Shown here in pieces: positions 9,143 through 17,479 of a stretch of 64,000 nt of DNA (its first letter is position 1; each line of letters begins with the position of its first letter). The position numbers were made by a program, and so were the translations under genes. The stretch covers positions 310,001-374,000 of the forward strand of contig JANQPX010000069.1 in NCBI GenBank assembly GCA_028285265.1. The letters run 5' to 3'. The notes under the pieces are model-generated. The model had not been told where the DNA came from and did no database searches. It saw nothing but the letters and a program-made list of their open reading frames with translations. Source of the stretch: Geminicoccaceae bacterium. GTDB lineage: Bacteria > Pseudomonadota > Alphaproteobacteria > Geminicoccales > Geminicoccaceae.

Positions 9143-10336
9143 TTAACGCCTTGGAAAGTCCGGCTGAATCTCAAAGATCTGATCAATTGTCATCGGCAGA
9201 TCGCCGCTTGTGACATCGGAATTGGCGGCAATGACGAGAAAAAGAGCGATCAGAATCAAACCCACTAGGACGGCAATGGAGATTTTGATCCAGCTATAGG
9301 GCCGCTCGCCTTGAACTTCACCTGTCTGACCGTTGACTACGAACTGATAGGCTTTGCCACCGTAACGGTAAGACGCGACCCAAACAGGTAACAGGATGTG
9401 TTTGAAGCTAACGTCGCCATAGCGTGTCTGAATATCATGAATGCGCTGGGCATCCCCACCGATGTCGCGTCTAACGTCCATGCGAATGACTTGTGCCATC
9501 TCTGTCGTTGCCTCGCGAAATCCGGCCTCGAGGTCTAGCTGATACGCTTCGCTCCTAAAGCCGGCGAGGTACTCTTCTTGGTAAGGAACAAGATGTTCTT
9601 GAAGCCAGGGATCAAGATCTGACGTTAGTTCGTGAGGCAAGGTGTGACTTGCCAGGATGAGGACGTCATCGAACCGTCTCCCGACATTACCCCGTGCCGG
9701 ACTCCAGCGCATTTTCGGAACCATGCGTTGTTGCCGCACACGACGCCCCTTTCGATCGCGGACAACGAAAGTCTTACGTTCATGATAGACAATGCCACGC
9801 TGACCGACGTAGGAACTCGACGTATCAGCATCATAGGTCCAGTAGGGAACATAAACGCCGGTCAGTTTGCCATCGCCGCGGGCGTATTTTTTGACGCCGG
9901 AAGGGGCGAACCACAGTGCCTTGAGCCAATCCTTCAGTTGCTCCTTAGCTGCCTTTTCATCCAGCACGAAGGCGATCAAAGCTTGCGGTTTGATAAGTTT
10001 GTGCGCCTCGGTCTCTAGAACGATGCCACTTCCGCAGTACGGGCAGGTCTCGGCGTGGACGTCTTCCGCAAAGTCGAAGGAAGCCGCACAGCCCTGGCAT
10101 TTAACGGTTCGTCTAACTTCCTCCGGTGCTTGGCGGCGGAGGAGGTCGACCGCGTTCTTGTAGTCAAGCTCCAGAATTCGATTGCTGGAGGGCTCGATCC
10201 TGCTCTGATGACCACAGTGATCACACTGAATCTGGTCCGTACCCGGCAGATAGCGGAGTATGGCGCCGCACGTCGGACAGGGAAAGCGGGTGTGGACCCC
10301 AGCTTTTGACTCCGGCGATCGTTCCGCCTCAGCCAT
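9143..10336 (-). CDS. Zinc-ribbon protein with C-terminal TM helix
   Basis: A 397-aa protein with two N-terminal zinc ribbons: CPTCG..CDHCG near residues 20-42 and CQGC..CPYCG near 79-102. A long soluble domain and one TM helix near the C-terminus (ISIAVLVGLILIALFLVIAA) follow. Such proteins are often annotated as TFIIB-type zinc ribbon or wrongly as primosomal protein N', and they frequently sit beside SPFH and TelA genes, as here (42 bp to the SPFH gene). The TM helix suggests anchoring to the inner membrane, with the ribbons possibly recruiting partners. Function is unproven. Confidence 0.75.
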   Translation of the reverse strand: MAEAERSPESKAGVHTRFPCPTCGAILRYLPGTDQIQCDHCGHQSRIEPSSNRILELDYKNAVDLLRRQAPEEVRRTVKCQGCAASFDFAEDVHAETCPYCGSGIVLETEAHKLIKPQALIAFVLDEKAAKEQLKDWLKALWFAPSGVKKYARGDGKLTGVYVPYWTYDADTSSSYVGQRGIVYHERKTFVVRDRKGRRVRQQRMVPKMRWSPARGNVGRRFDDVLILASHTLPHELTSDLDPWLQEHLVPYQEEYLAGFRSEAYQLDLEAGFREATTEMAQVIRMDVRRDIGGDAQRIHDIQTRYGDVSFKHILLPVWVASYRYGGKAYQFVVNGQTGEVQGERPYSWIKISIAVLVGLILIALFLVIAANSDVTSGDLPMTIDQIFEIQPDFPRR

Positions 10337-10378
10337 TGCCGCGGTGACCTCGTTCCTTCAGCGGCTGGGCCGTAGCGA

Positions 10379-11494
10379 TCAGCCCTGGCCTGGCAAAGGC
10401 GGCGGCACGCTTGCGAGATGAGTGGCAAGCTCGGAAACTTGTCCTGCAGGTTGCCAATCGTCCATGCCCTGTGCCCAGACTAACGTGTCGCGTCGAAGGG
10501 TCCCTTCAGTAACCATAGCCTTGAGCTGATCGCTATTGAAAGGACCAGCGGCCTTGCCGCCAATGTCGACATGGAATGTCTTGTCGGCGGGCAGAGGAGG
10601 TGGGGCACTTGCTTGGCTTGCCGGGGAAGGGGGGGCAGCCGCTCCCGCCATTTGGTCGGCCATGTTCTGGCCCATGGCAATACCAGCACCGATGCCGACA
10701 CCAGCGCCTGCAGCTCCCCCCGGATTCTCGGCTGCTTTAGCAATAGCTTCGGCTGTCTGATACTGGGTGTAACGGGAAAGATCGCCAATAACGCCCATGC
10801 TTGTGCGTTTGTCGAGAGCCTCTTCTACGATATCGGGAAGCGAAATGCTCTCGACCATCATCTGTGAGAGTTCAAGGCCGTAAAGGTCGAATTCCGGCAT
10901 GATTTTATTGGTCAGAAAGGTCCCGAGCTGTTCGTAGTTAGCGGCTAGATCCAGAACCGGGATGCCACTATCTGCCATGACTGACGAAAATCGGGAAACG
11001 ATCATATTGCGAAGCTGATCAGTGATTTCATCCGTCGTGAAATGGCCGTCTGTCCCAGCAATCTCGCGGATAAAAATCACGGGATCTTTGATCTTCGTGA
11101 CATAGGTACCGAAAGCGCGAAGTCGCACTGGTCCAAACTCTGGATCCCGCAATGTCACGGGGTGCTTGGTGCCCCATTTCAGATCTGTGAAGCGTTTAAC
11201 GTTGACAAAGTAGACTTCAGCCTTAAACGGACTTTGAAATCCGTGGTGCCAGCTCTCCATCGTGGAGATGATCGGCAAATTTGCTGTCTCAAGCGTATAC
11301 ATGCCCGGTTCGAAAACGTCAGCCACACGGCCTTCATTCACAAAAACTGCTACCTGGCTTTCACGTACCGTAAGTTGAGCGCCATACTTGATTTCGTTGC
11401 CGTGACGCTCGAAACGCCAAAGCATTGTATCTGAACTGTCGTCAGTCCACTCAATGACGTCGACAAATTCGCCGACGATTTTATCCCAGATCAT
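10379..11494 (-). CDS. SPFH domain protein with C-terminal GYF_2 domain
   Basis: A 371-aa protein similar to Bacillus YdjI-type SPFH proteins. The SPFH/band-7 domain spans roughly residues 30-250, with VAVFVNEGRVADVFEPGMYT and NKIMPEFDLYGLELSQMMVE. A Gly/Ala/Pro-rich linker follows, then a GYF_2 domain near 305-360 (AAGPFNSDQLKAMVTEGTLR; WAQGMDDWQPAG). SPFH proteins build membrane-associated oligomers that scaffold microdomains; GYF domains bind proline-rich peptides. Its last residues, SVPPPLPGQG, are themselves proline-rich. It lies between TelA and the zinc-ribbon gene on the same strand with short gaps, and its start has CGGAG upstream. Confidence 0.85.
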   Translation of the reverse strand: MIWDKIVGEFVDVIEWTDDSSDTMLWRFERHGNEIKYGAQLTVRESQVAVFVNEGRVADVFEPGMYTLETANLPIISTMESWHHGFQSPFKAEVYFVNVKRFTDLKWGTKHPVTLRDPEFGPVRLRAFGTYVTKIKDPVIFIREIAGTDGHFTTDEITDQLRNMIVSRFSSVMADSGIPVLDLAANYEQLGTFLTNKIMPEFDLYGLELSQMMVESISLPDIVEEALDKRTSMGVIGDLSRYTQYQTAEAIAKAAENPGGAAGAGVGIGAGIAMGQNMADQMAGAAAPPSPASQASAPPPLPADKTFHVDIGGKAAGPFNSDQLKAMVTEGTLRRDTLVWAQGMDDWQPAGQVSELATHLASVPPPLPGQG

Positions 11495-11532
11495 GTCTGG
11501 CTCCGTTCTCTAATGGATCGAGGGCGTCGGCA

Positions 11533-12681
11533 TTAGGACTGGGGTAAAGGGGGCGGCGTCGAACGTGCCCTTGCTGATGCCAGGACAGTCCGAAGCTCTT
11601 GTTCGCATTCCTGAAGCTCCTTTTCCGCTTCCGCGCGGCGACGCTTCCCCTCATCGGCGATCTGCAGGCTTTCTTCGATCGTTTCAATGAGTGTGATATT
11701 GGCTTGCTTGACCACCTCGATATCGAAAACGCCGCGTTCAACTTCTTTTCGAATCTCAGCATTCGCCTGTTTCAAGTTATCAGCATTTGCCGTCAGGAGT
11801 TCGTTGGTGAGATCAGTCGCATTCTTGAGTGTCTTGGATGCCTGATTGGAACGATGAATCGTGACTGCCTGAGCCAGTTGCTGACGCCAAAGTGGAATGG
11901 TGTTCGCCATCGTTGAATTGATCTTATTCAACAGGCTCTTGTCGTTCTCCTGTACCAGCCTGATAGAGGGAAGGCTCTGCATGGCGACCTGGCGGGTAAG
12001 CTTTAGGTCATGAACGCGACGCTCTAAATCGTCGCGTGCGCTCCTAAGGTCTCGCAATTCTTGCGCTTTCAGAACGTCGCCGGTCGCCTCAGCTTCCTTA
12101 TGCAAGGCCGGTATCATCTCGTCATCCGCGCGACGAAGCATTTCTTCACCAGCCGCGATATAATCGGCAAGCGTATGGAAATACTCAAGATTGGCCTCAT
12201 AAAGTCGATCAAGAGAGGCAATGTCGGTCATAAGGCGCGTTTTATGGTGCTCCAACTCATCGCCTATCCGGTCGATTTGATCACGAACTTCCTCGTAGCG
12301 CTGAAGGAACTTGGCGACAGGTTTGCCCCAGCCGAAGATTTTTTCGATCCAAGAAGGTTCGAGACGTGGATCAAGGCCTTCGACGTCAAAACCGCGTAAG
12401 ATCGTGACCATGCTATTAAGCGACGCGCCGGCCGGACCAACGTCTTTGTTTCGCACGCCTTCGAGCATGTGATCTGATACTGTGGTCAGCTGTTTTTGCG
12501 CCTTAGAGCCAAAGAAAATTATGGAGTTGGCATCATCCATCTCGAGCTCGGTAATGCACTTTTCGATGCGCGCGCGCTTGTCGCCGTCAGCCTGGCTGTA
12601 CGGCACAAGGTCGCCCTTCAAGAGCTGCTCGGGCGCCATCGGCATCGGCGTGGTGGATGCTGTTGTCGTTTCGGTTGCCAT
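11533..12681 (-). CDS. TelA family (toxic anion resistance) protein
   Basis: About 382 aa of mostly helical, soluble sequence with TelA-family segments: GSKAQKQLTTVSDHMLEGVR, FLQRYEEVRDQIDRIGDELE, IPLWRQQLAQAVTIHRSNQA and a long C-terminal coiled coil (RRRAEAEKELQECEQELRTV). TelA was named for tellurite resistance; related proteins serve in envelope stress resistance. It ends in RSTPPPLPQS, echoing the proline-rich end of the neighbouring SPFH-GYF protein, a possible GYF ligand. XpaC lies directly upstream, as in Bacillus xpaC-yaaN. The ATG at 12681 has GGGAG upstream. Confidence 0.9.
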   Translation of the reverse strand: MATETTTASTTPMPMAPEQLLKGDLVPYSQADGDKRARIEKCITELEMDDANSIIFFGSKAQKQLTTVSDHMLEGVRNKDVGPAGASLNSMVTILRGFDVEGLDPRLEPSWIEKIFGWGKPVAKFLQRYEEVRDQIDRIGDELEHHKTRLMTDIASLDRLYEANLEYFHTLADYIAAGEEMLRRADDEMIPALHKEAEATGDVLKAQELRDLRSARDDLERRVHDLKLTRQVAMQSLPSIRLVQENDKSLLNKINSTMANTIPLWRQQLAQAVTIHRSNQASKTLKNATDLTNELLTANADNLKQANAEIRKEVERGVFDIEVVKQANITLIETIEESLQIADEGKRRRAEAEKELQECEQELRTVLASARARSTPPPLPQS

Positions 12682-12735
12682 GATCAAAAATCTCCCTTGG
12701 AACGTCTTTCGTCTACGCCGTCGATCGTCCCCGGA

Positions 12736-13527
12736 TCAATAGACGCCTTCCCGTTTCAGCCTCGTTGTCAGAACTTCCATCTGGACATCGAGGTCAACCA
12801 TGTCGTTGTCGACTAGGTGTTGATATTGCTCCTTACACACCGTTTCCATGTCGTCGAGCAGCGTTCGAAAGTTGTTTTCGAGCTCGGCGGAATTTGCATC
12901 GCTATGAGTGCGTACAAACTTGTCGGTAACTTGTTGCGCACCGTCGAGATAAACATTCACGAACTTTCTTGCCCGTCGAAAATCCTCGGGATCATCCCCG
13001 ATTCGGTCGAGGATTCGTTCGCCCCATTGCGCAATACCACGAATGCGATCCCGCATATCGCGAGAGCGGATCTTATCACCAGCCTCTTCGAGCCGTTCCA
13101 ATTTGCGATAGGCATCCTCGAGGGCTTCGGCGACGTCCTTATCACTGGACAGCTTGATCCGTTTATCAAAGCCGTAAGTCAGGTAGAAACCTAGCAGGGC
13201 AGCGAGGCCAAAGCAGACCCCAATGGGAAGACTATGGCCGGCGATCAGTGCTGTCAGCGCCGTGCCGGCTGCGATAACAATGCCACCTAGCGATTTGAGA
13301 GGAAGTGTTGAACTCATAGGTCGGCGCTTCGCCTGATACAGGCCGCGTCGTGTAAGCCAGGCACCTAAGACCAAAACCGCGAGTGCCATCGTCGTTGTGA
13401 GAAAGCTGGTGAACTCACCCTTTCCAAGGGCCAGCAACGATCTGAGCGCAAGCGGCATTGGGAGGAGAAAAAGCAACCATCCACCGATCCACATTGGCCG
13501 TCGGCGCGTAGGACGGGACGATGCCAT
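12736..13527 (-). CDS. XpaC-like membrane protein
   Basis: About 263 aa. Two pairs of hydrophobic helices (GGWLLFLLPMPLALRSLLAL; TTTMALAVLVLGAWLT; then SLGGIVIAAGTALTALIAG and GVCFGLAALLGFYLTYG) precede a C-terminal helical bundle (ALEDAYRKLERLEEAGDKIR; DDMETVCKEQYQHLVDND). This matches the XpaC family, named for 5-bromo-4-chloroindolyl phosphate hydrolysis, a partner of TelA in many bacteria. The real role is probably structural rather than enzymatic. The ATG at 13527 follows AGGAG and begins 2 nt after the stop of a tiny upstream lipoprotein frame, suggesting translational coupling. Confidence 0.85.
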   Translation of the reverse strand: MASSRPTRRRPMWIGGWLLFLLPMPLALRSLLALGKGEFTSFLTTTMALAVLVLGAWLTRRGLYQAKRRPMSSTLPLKSLGGIVIAAGTALTALIAGHSLPIGVCFGLAALLGFYLTYGFDKRIKLSSDKDVAEALEDAYRKLERLEEAGDKIRSRDMRDRIRGIAQWGERILDRIGDDPEDFRRARKFVNVYLDGAQQVTDKFVRTHSDANSAELENNFRTLLDDMETVCKEQYQHLVDNDMVDLDVQMEVLTTRLKREGVY

Positions 13528-13529
13528 GA

Positions 13530-13655
13530 TCACTCCTGCCCTTCGATTGTTAACGGAAGCGTTGGCGCTTCAACCCAAAGCGCCTGACAACTCGCCAGCC
13601 CGACGGTCGCGACGAGAATGACCATCCCCAACGCCTTGGTCAGTACGCGGTTCAT
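13530..13655 (-). CDS. Small predicted lipoprotein upstream of xpaC
   Basis: A 41-codon frame starting MNRVLTKALGMVILVATVG. The hydrophobic segment ends in the lipobox LASC, followed by a short mature peptide QALWVEAPTLPLTIEGQE. Its stop codon lies 2 nt before the XpaC ATG, and its last codons contain the AGGAG that would serve xpaC, so the two may be coupled. No homologue is recognised and no strong ribosome binding site of its own is seen. The lipobox plus operon position is the main argument for it being real. Confidence 0.5.
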   Translation of the reverse strand: MNRVLTKALGMVILVATVGLASCQALWVEAPTLPLTIEGQE

Positions 13656-13949
13656 GTTAGGTCGATTCGGCGCTCGCCTCGTCGGTGAACGGTGCGTGGT
13701 AGCCGTTGAAAGACCGGAGCTTTTTTCGGATACAGACATTCATCATCACTTGATCAGCTTTGCTTATAGTTGTCATCGCGCCTTCGTGATCGCAAGTGTA
13801 AATCGTATGCGATCATCGGATGAACCTAATCAGCGAAACTTTGTGATACCTGTTCAACTACGGTCGTGATCAGCAGTCGGCTGAGATTCAGCTTGGGTTC
13901 ATCGGTCTACGGCGAGCATCGCCGTTCATGATGATGGCTTGGAGACGGA

Positions 13950-14696
13950 ATGAGGTTTCGCTTGATGATCGTTTTCCTTGTCCTAGTTGCCCTGTTGGTT
14001 GTTCCTCATCTAGTGATGGCGGCAAGGATCCAGGGCTACACGCACTGGAGCCAGGCGAGCTGGTCCAGCGCTGGCATTATCGCTGCCGATCCTGCAAAGG
14101 TTGAGGAGGCTGTCGTCCAAGTTTACGCAGCACGTGCATGGGGTTGGAAGGGCGTCTTTGCGGTGCACAGCTGGATCGTTTTGAAACATGCAGGAAGCAA
14201 CGATTATGATCGCTACGAGGTCGTTGGCTGGGGGGTAAACCGAGGCGCTCCGGCTGTGCGAAAGAATCGCCACGCTGCCGATGGCTATTGGGCGGGCAAC
14301 GCTCCTGAACTCTTGTTGGACCGGCGCGGTGCTGAGATCGACGCCTTGGTTAAGGAGATCGAGCATGCGATTGCCACCTATCCCTATCCTCAGAGCTACG
14401 TGACATGGCCGGGGCCAAATTCGAATACTTTTATCGCACATCTCGGCCGGAAGGTTCCTGCACTTGGTCTGGAGTTGCCGCCAACGGCAATTGGAAAGGA
14501 CTTCCTGGATCGGGGGGCATTGACAGCTTCGACGCCGTCCGGCAGCGGCTACCAGTTATCGCTGTTTGGGGTGCTCGGTCTATCTCTGGGTCGAGAAGAA
14601 GGGCTTGAGTTACACATCTTGGGATTTACGCTTGGCCTTGACCCCCTAGACCTGGAGATCAAGCTGCCTGGCCTTGGCAGGATTGGCCTGCGCTGA
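13950..14696 (+). CDS. DUF3750 domain protein
   Basis: A 248-aa exported or membrane-anchored protein with a hydrophobic N-terminus (LMIVFLVLVALLVVPHLVMA). The DUF3750 family signatures are visible: VFAVHSWIVLKHAG, YEVVGWGVNRGAPAVR and the conserved TWPGPNSNTFIAHLGR. The C-terminal part is glycine- and leucine-rich (LLG..LGLDPLDLEIKLPGLG). The fold and activity of the family are not established, although conserved His, Asn and Thr residues could suggest a hydrolase. It is divergent from the TelA/XpaC block; whether it belongs with it is unknown. Confidence 0.8.
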   Translation: MRFRLMIVFLVLVALLVVPHLVMAARIQGYTHWSQASWSSAGIIAADPAKVEEAVVQVYAARAWGWKGVFAVHSWIVLKHAGSNDYDRYEVVGWGVNRGAPAVRKNRHAADGYWAGNAPELLLDRRGAEIDALVKEIEHAIATYPYPQSYVTWPGPNSNTFIAHLGRKVPALGLELPPTAIGKDFLDRGALTASTPSGSGYQLSLFGVLGLSLGREEGLELHILGFTLGLDPLDLEIKLPGLGRIGLR

Positions 14697-14713
14697 CCCA
14701 TAACAAAAAGAAA

Positions 14714-14736
14714 GCCCCGGCTCATTAAGCCGGGGC
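14714..14736. terminator. Strong GC hairpin (probable terminator)
   Basis: The inverted repeat GCCCCGGCT-cattA-AGCCGGGGC has a 9-bp perfect stem, 17 bp after the DUF3750 stop codon. An A-rich tract (AAAAAGAAA) precedes it, so it would be followed by a U-rich tract in the minus-strand direction only. It may still stop plus-strand transcription, but less efficiently. Confidence 0.55.
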
Positions 14737-15039
14737 GGAGCTGAGGGAGATTCGGGAAGAGCCTGCCCGCTGCTTGAAAGGGCGGCTCCCAAAGGGAGGC
14801 ATAATCATTGTTATAGGGGAAAGCGTTCTAAGAGACTGTGAGACGGCTCACAGTTTGGTAAATTTGCTTAAAATTTTTGACGCCTTTGCGCTTCGGCGAT
14901 ACATATAAGCGCAATTCCATCACTCCTACCGGCAGTCCGGTACGCATTTTCCTGCGATCGGCCATGGATGTTGACCATCCGCTGATGATATGGTGGCTAA
15001 AGTTTTAACGAAATAAGCTCGAAACGCCGGAGGAAACCC

Positions 15040-15684
15040 TTGATAAGAGGTGGTCTTCGTCTCTCTCTGATCGGCGGCTTGCTGATAACAGCGCTTGTCG
15101 GCTGCAGTGCACCCCAGCAGACATCGGCTGTGACACCGCTTCATCGTTCCACTGTCTTAATCGAGCATCAGGAGGGACATGGCTCGGGATTAATCGTCGG
15201 CCCGAGGCGGGTGCTTACAGCGCATCATGTTGTCCAGGGGGATGGTATCGATGTGCGCTTCTTCAGCGGCGAAGCGAACGCCGGCAGCATCATCTGGAGC
15301 GACGCAAAGCGGGATTTGGCAATGATCGATGTTGCGGTGCCAAATGGGCATCCGCAGGTGCCAATCTCTTGCAATCAGCCCGTAGCTGGCGAGCATGTGA
15401 TCGCCGTTGGTCACCCGATTCAGTCCCAATGGGTGTTGACGGGTGGGTACTTGCCCGGCGGAGATCTGGTGGCTGGTCGCTACGTATCCCTAGGCTTCCC
15501 TGTGGGACTCGGAACGTCAGGCGGGCCGGTTTTCAATGAGGCAGGCGAGGTGGTCGGGATGACGCTCGCTATTCTTGCCGAACGCACGTCTACTGCGGCC
15601 GCTTTCGATGAGTTCAAGGACACAGGTATCGGCTTGATGTTGCCTTCTAGCGAGTTTTGCCGGACCATTGGTGCCACTCGTTAG
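15040..15684 (+). CDS. Trypsin-like serine protease lipoprotein
   Basis: A 214-aa predicted lipoprotein with signal peptide and lipobox LVGC (Cys22), then a compact S1 protease domain. The triad is His62 in LTAHHVVQG, Asp92 in KRDLAMIDV and Ser160 in GLGTSGGPVF. There is no PDZ domain, unlike DegP. The start is TTG, chosen because GGAGG lies 6 nt upstream. As a lipid-anchored protease it probably acts in the periplasm or at the cell surface. Neighbours give no substrate; the gene has its own upstream region of about 300 bp. Confidence 0.85.
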   Translation: MIRGGLRLSLIGGLLITALVGCSAPQQTSAVTPLHRSTVLIEHQEGHGSGLIVGPRRVLTAHHVVQGDGIDVRFFSGEANAGSIIWSDAKRDLAMIDVAVPNGHPQVPISCNQPVAGEHVIAVGHPIQSQWVLTGGYLPGGDLVAGRYVSLGFPVGLGTSGGPVFNEAGEVVGMTLAILAERTSTAAAFDEFKDTGIGLMLPSSEFCRTIGATR

Positions 15685-15774
15685 CATAGAGCTCATGAGG
15701 GGATAGCTTTCGCTGAGTGACGGAATGGACTTTAGTCAACGTCACTAGCATAGCAATGTGTCCTAAGTATCAGG

Positions 15775-15792
15775 GCTCTGCTCGGGCAGAGC
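15775..15792 (+). other. Short perfect hairpin with TCGG loop
   Basis: The 7-bp repeat GCTCTGC / GCAGAGC with a 4-nt loop lies between the protease gene and the next coding frame, 8 nt before a possible TTG start. No T-run follows. It may end the protease transcript or sit in the leader of the next gene. Confidence 0.4.
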
Positions 15793-15800
15793 GCTCATGA

Positions 15801-16457
15801 TTGTCGATAGAGGGCGCGAATGCATTACCGAAATCCGATGTGTGCAATCGGGTCTACGGGAACCAAGAATTGAGCGATCCTGGCGACAACATCATCACGA
15901 TCCGCCCTCCAGGTGATCGTTTGCGCTTAGCATTCCTCGGGTGGCAGTGCCGCCTTCGCCAGTTGGCCGTGCGCGAGAACGATGCCCGTCCAAGCGCCGG
16001 TATGCGCCCAACCCTTACAGTCGCGGGTCAAGATGCAGGTGTCATCACCGTCGTAATTGTTCCGGCGGATCCAGATGCGAGCACTCGGGAATTTCGGCAT
16101 ATCGTTCGGCGTACGCATGACCCGAGAGAGCGCTATCAGGCAGCACTTCGCTATCTTCAAGCCAACCATTTTCAGGACCCGACCCGTTTTGATGACCGGT
16201 TAACCGCTATCTTCGGCATTGATACGACGCTTCCTGCCCTCATTTCCGGGCGTAATGATTGTATTTTATCTTTTTCTCAGTTTGGGCAGCGCTATCAATT
16301 ACCCTGTAGAGCAGAACGTCTGGACCAAGAGCACAAGATGTTCCAAGCGACCTATTGGCACAACGCGCTCTTCAACCCGAGTCTGCCTGCAAATGTCGAC
16401 GTTTTGTGCTTCAGGCCTGATTGGAATGAAGCGCTTGCTGAGCCGCCACCGGCCTAG
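15801..16457 (+). CDS. Conserved alphaproteobacterial hypothetical protein
   Basis: Up to 218 aa, soluble, without signal peptide or TM helix. It resembles a conserved hypothetical family I know from alphaproteobacteria, with the N-terminal core DNIITIRPPGDRLRLAFLGW and later THDPRERYQAALRYLQANHF, FGQRYQLPCRAERL and a Trp-rich end (ATYWHNALFNPSL; FRPDWNEAL). The start is unclear: TTG at 15801 directly follows a stop codon, while a second TTG at 15870 lies just before the conserved core; neither has a strong ribosome binding site. Function is unknown. It is followed by convergent genes after 52 bp. Confidence 0.75.
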   Translation: MSIEGANALPKSDVCNRVYGNQELSDPGDNIITIRPPGDRLRLAFLGWQCRLRQLAVRENDARPSAGMRPTLTVAGQDAGVITVVIVPADPDASTREFRHIVRRTHDPRERYQAALRYLQANHFQDPTRFDDRLTAIFGIDTTLPALISGRNDCILSFSQFGQRYQLPCRAERLDQEHKMFQATYWHNALFNPSLPANVDVLCFRPDWNEALAEPPPA

Positions 16458-16509
16458 TCCTTCGGGGATGTTTGGCCATCACCCTTCATCTCATCAACAA
16501 CTCGTTGCA

Positions 16510-17427
16510 CTAGCGCGTCGGTCCGTTGGCATCGATTTCAATGAATTCAAGATCGCGTAGTGCCAGGGCAAGCGTGCGTCGACCGCTGGGGCAACAGGAT
16601 TGATCGCCAGGTTCGAAGGCCTGAAGAGTCAAATGGACCACGCCGCGATCGATGGTCTCAACCTTGGCGTCGGCTGTGTCGCTCGCATAGCCGCCAATGG
16701 GTTTCGTCGCCGTGAGTCGATAGGCCTCACCGTCATGCATATAGGCTGCAAGGAACTGGCGATGAATGGGTTTCGGTGACTGATAGGTGAAAAGGACAAG
16801 GACGTCATCGACTTCATCGTCATTCAAGTCGCCATATCCTGCGACCATGGCCTGCAAACGACCATCCAAGCGGGCATCAAGACTGTTCAAGTCGGCCTTG
16901 ATCAGTTCACGTAGTTCATCCGAGGGGGGCGCGAGATCTGGATAAACACCAAAGTTCGTTGTCTCAGTGACGGTGTCAACGGACCGAGGTGGAAGCTCGG
17001 ACGCGTCCAGCGTGGTATCTTGGACGGCTTGTGTGGCGATCGATTCTCTCTGGCTGGACTGCGTACATGCCCAGCCTTCTTCACCGAGCTGTCGGATGAC
17101 CTCCTCTGCTTTCGCATAGCAGGCCCCGATACTGTCCATGTTCTGCCAAGCCACCGTGCCGAGTGTATCACTATCGAATTCGGGACGGTAAATCACCTTA
17201 CAAGGCTGACCGGGCGGGAGATCAACGCGCAGGATCTCGATGAGGCGTGCGCCATCATCGGTGACTGTTGGGTCGTTGTTGACGCAACGATGAAAGGTAT
17301 CACCTTCTGCCCAACTATGTTGGGTGACGCCAATTGCAGCGAACGTCAGGGTGACTAACAGGCTAATACGGTTGGGTGTTAGGAACAACGCCACAATACC
17401 GGAAGAAGCCTTTCTTGCTATTGACAT
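16510..17427 (-). CDS. Exported two-domain hypothetical protein (paralogue 1)
   Basis: A 305-aa protein with an N-terminal hydrophobic/signal segment (RISLLVTLTFAAIGVTQHSW). An N-terminal Cys-containing domain holds LPPGQPCKVIYRPEF and a matching IGACYAKAEEVIRQLGEEGW-AC stretch. A C-terminal domain begins near residue 185 with YGDLNDDEVDDVLVLFTYQ, an Asp-rich loop of the FG-GAP or EF-hand type, then FLAAYMHDGEAYRLTATKPI. The same two-domain plan is repeated in the gene immediately upstream (53 bp). Function is unknown. The acidic loop may bind calcium, which I infer from the pattern only. Confidence 0.7.
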   Translation of the reverse strand: MSIARKASSGIVALFLTPNRISLLVTLTFAAIGVTQHSWAEGDTFHRCVNNDPTVTDDGARLIEILRVDLPPGQPCKVIYRPEFDSDTLGTVAWQNMDSIGACYAKAEEVIRQLGEEGWACTQSSQRESIATQAVQDTTLDASELPPRSVDTVTETTNFGVYPDLAPPSDELRELIKADLNSLDARLDGRLQAMVAGYGDLNDDEVDDVLVLFTYQSPKPIHRQFLAAYMHDGEAYRLTATKPIGGYASDTADAKVETIDRGVVHLTLQAFEPGDQSCCPSGRRTLALALRDLEFIEIDANGPTR

Positions 17428-17479
17428 CGCGCCTGCTTCCCATCGATGGCGCTTTTCATACTAAGCAACCGGCTAGCCG

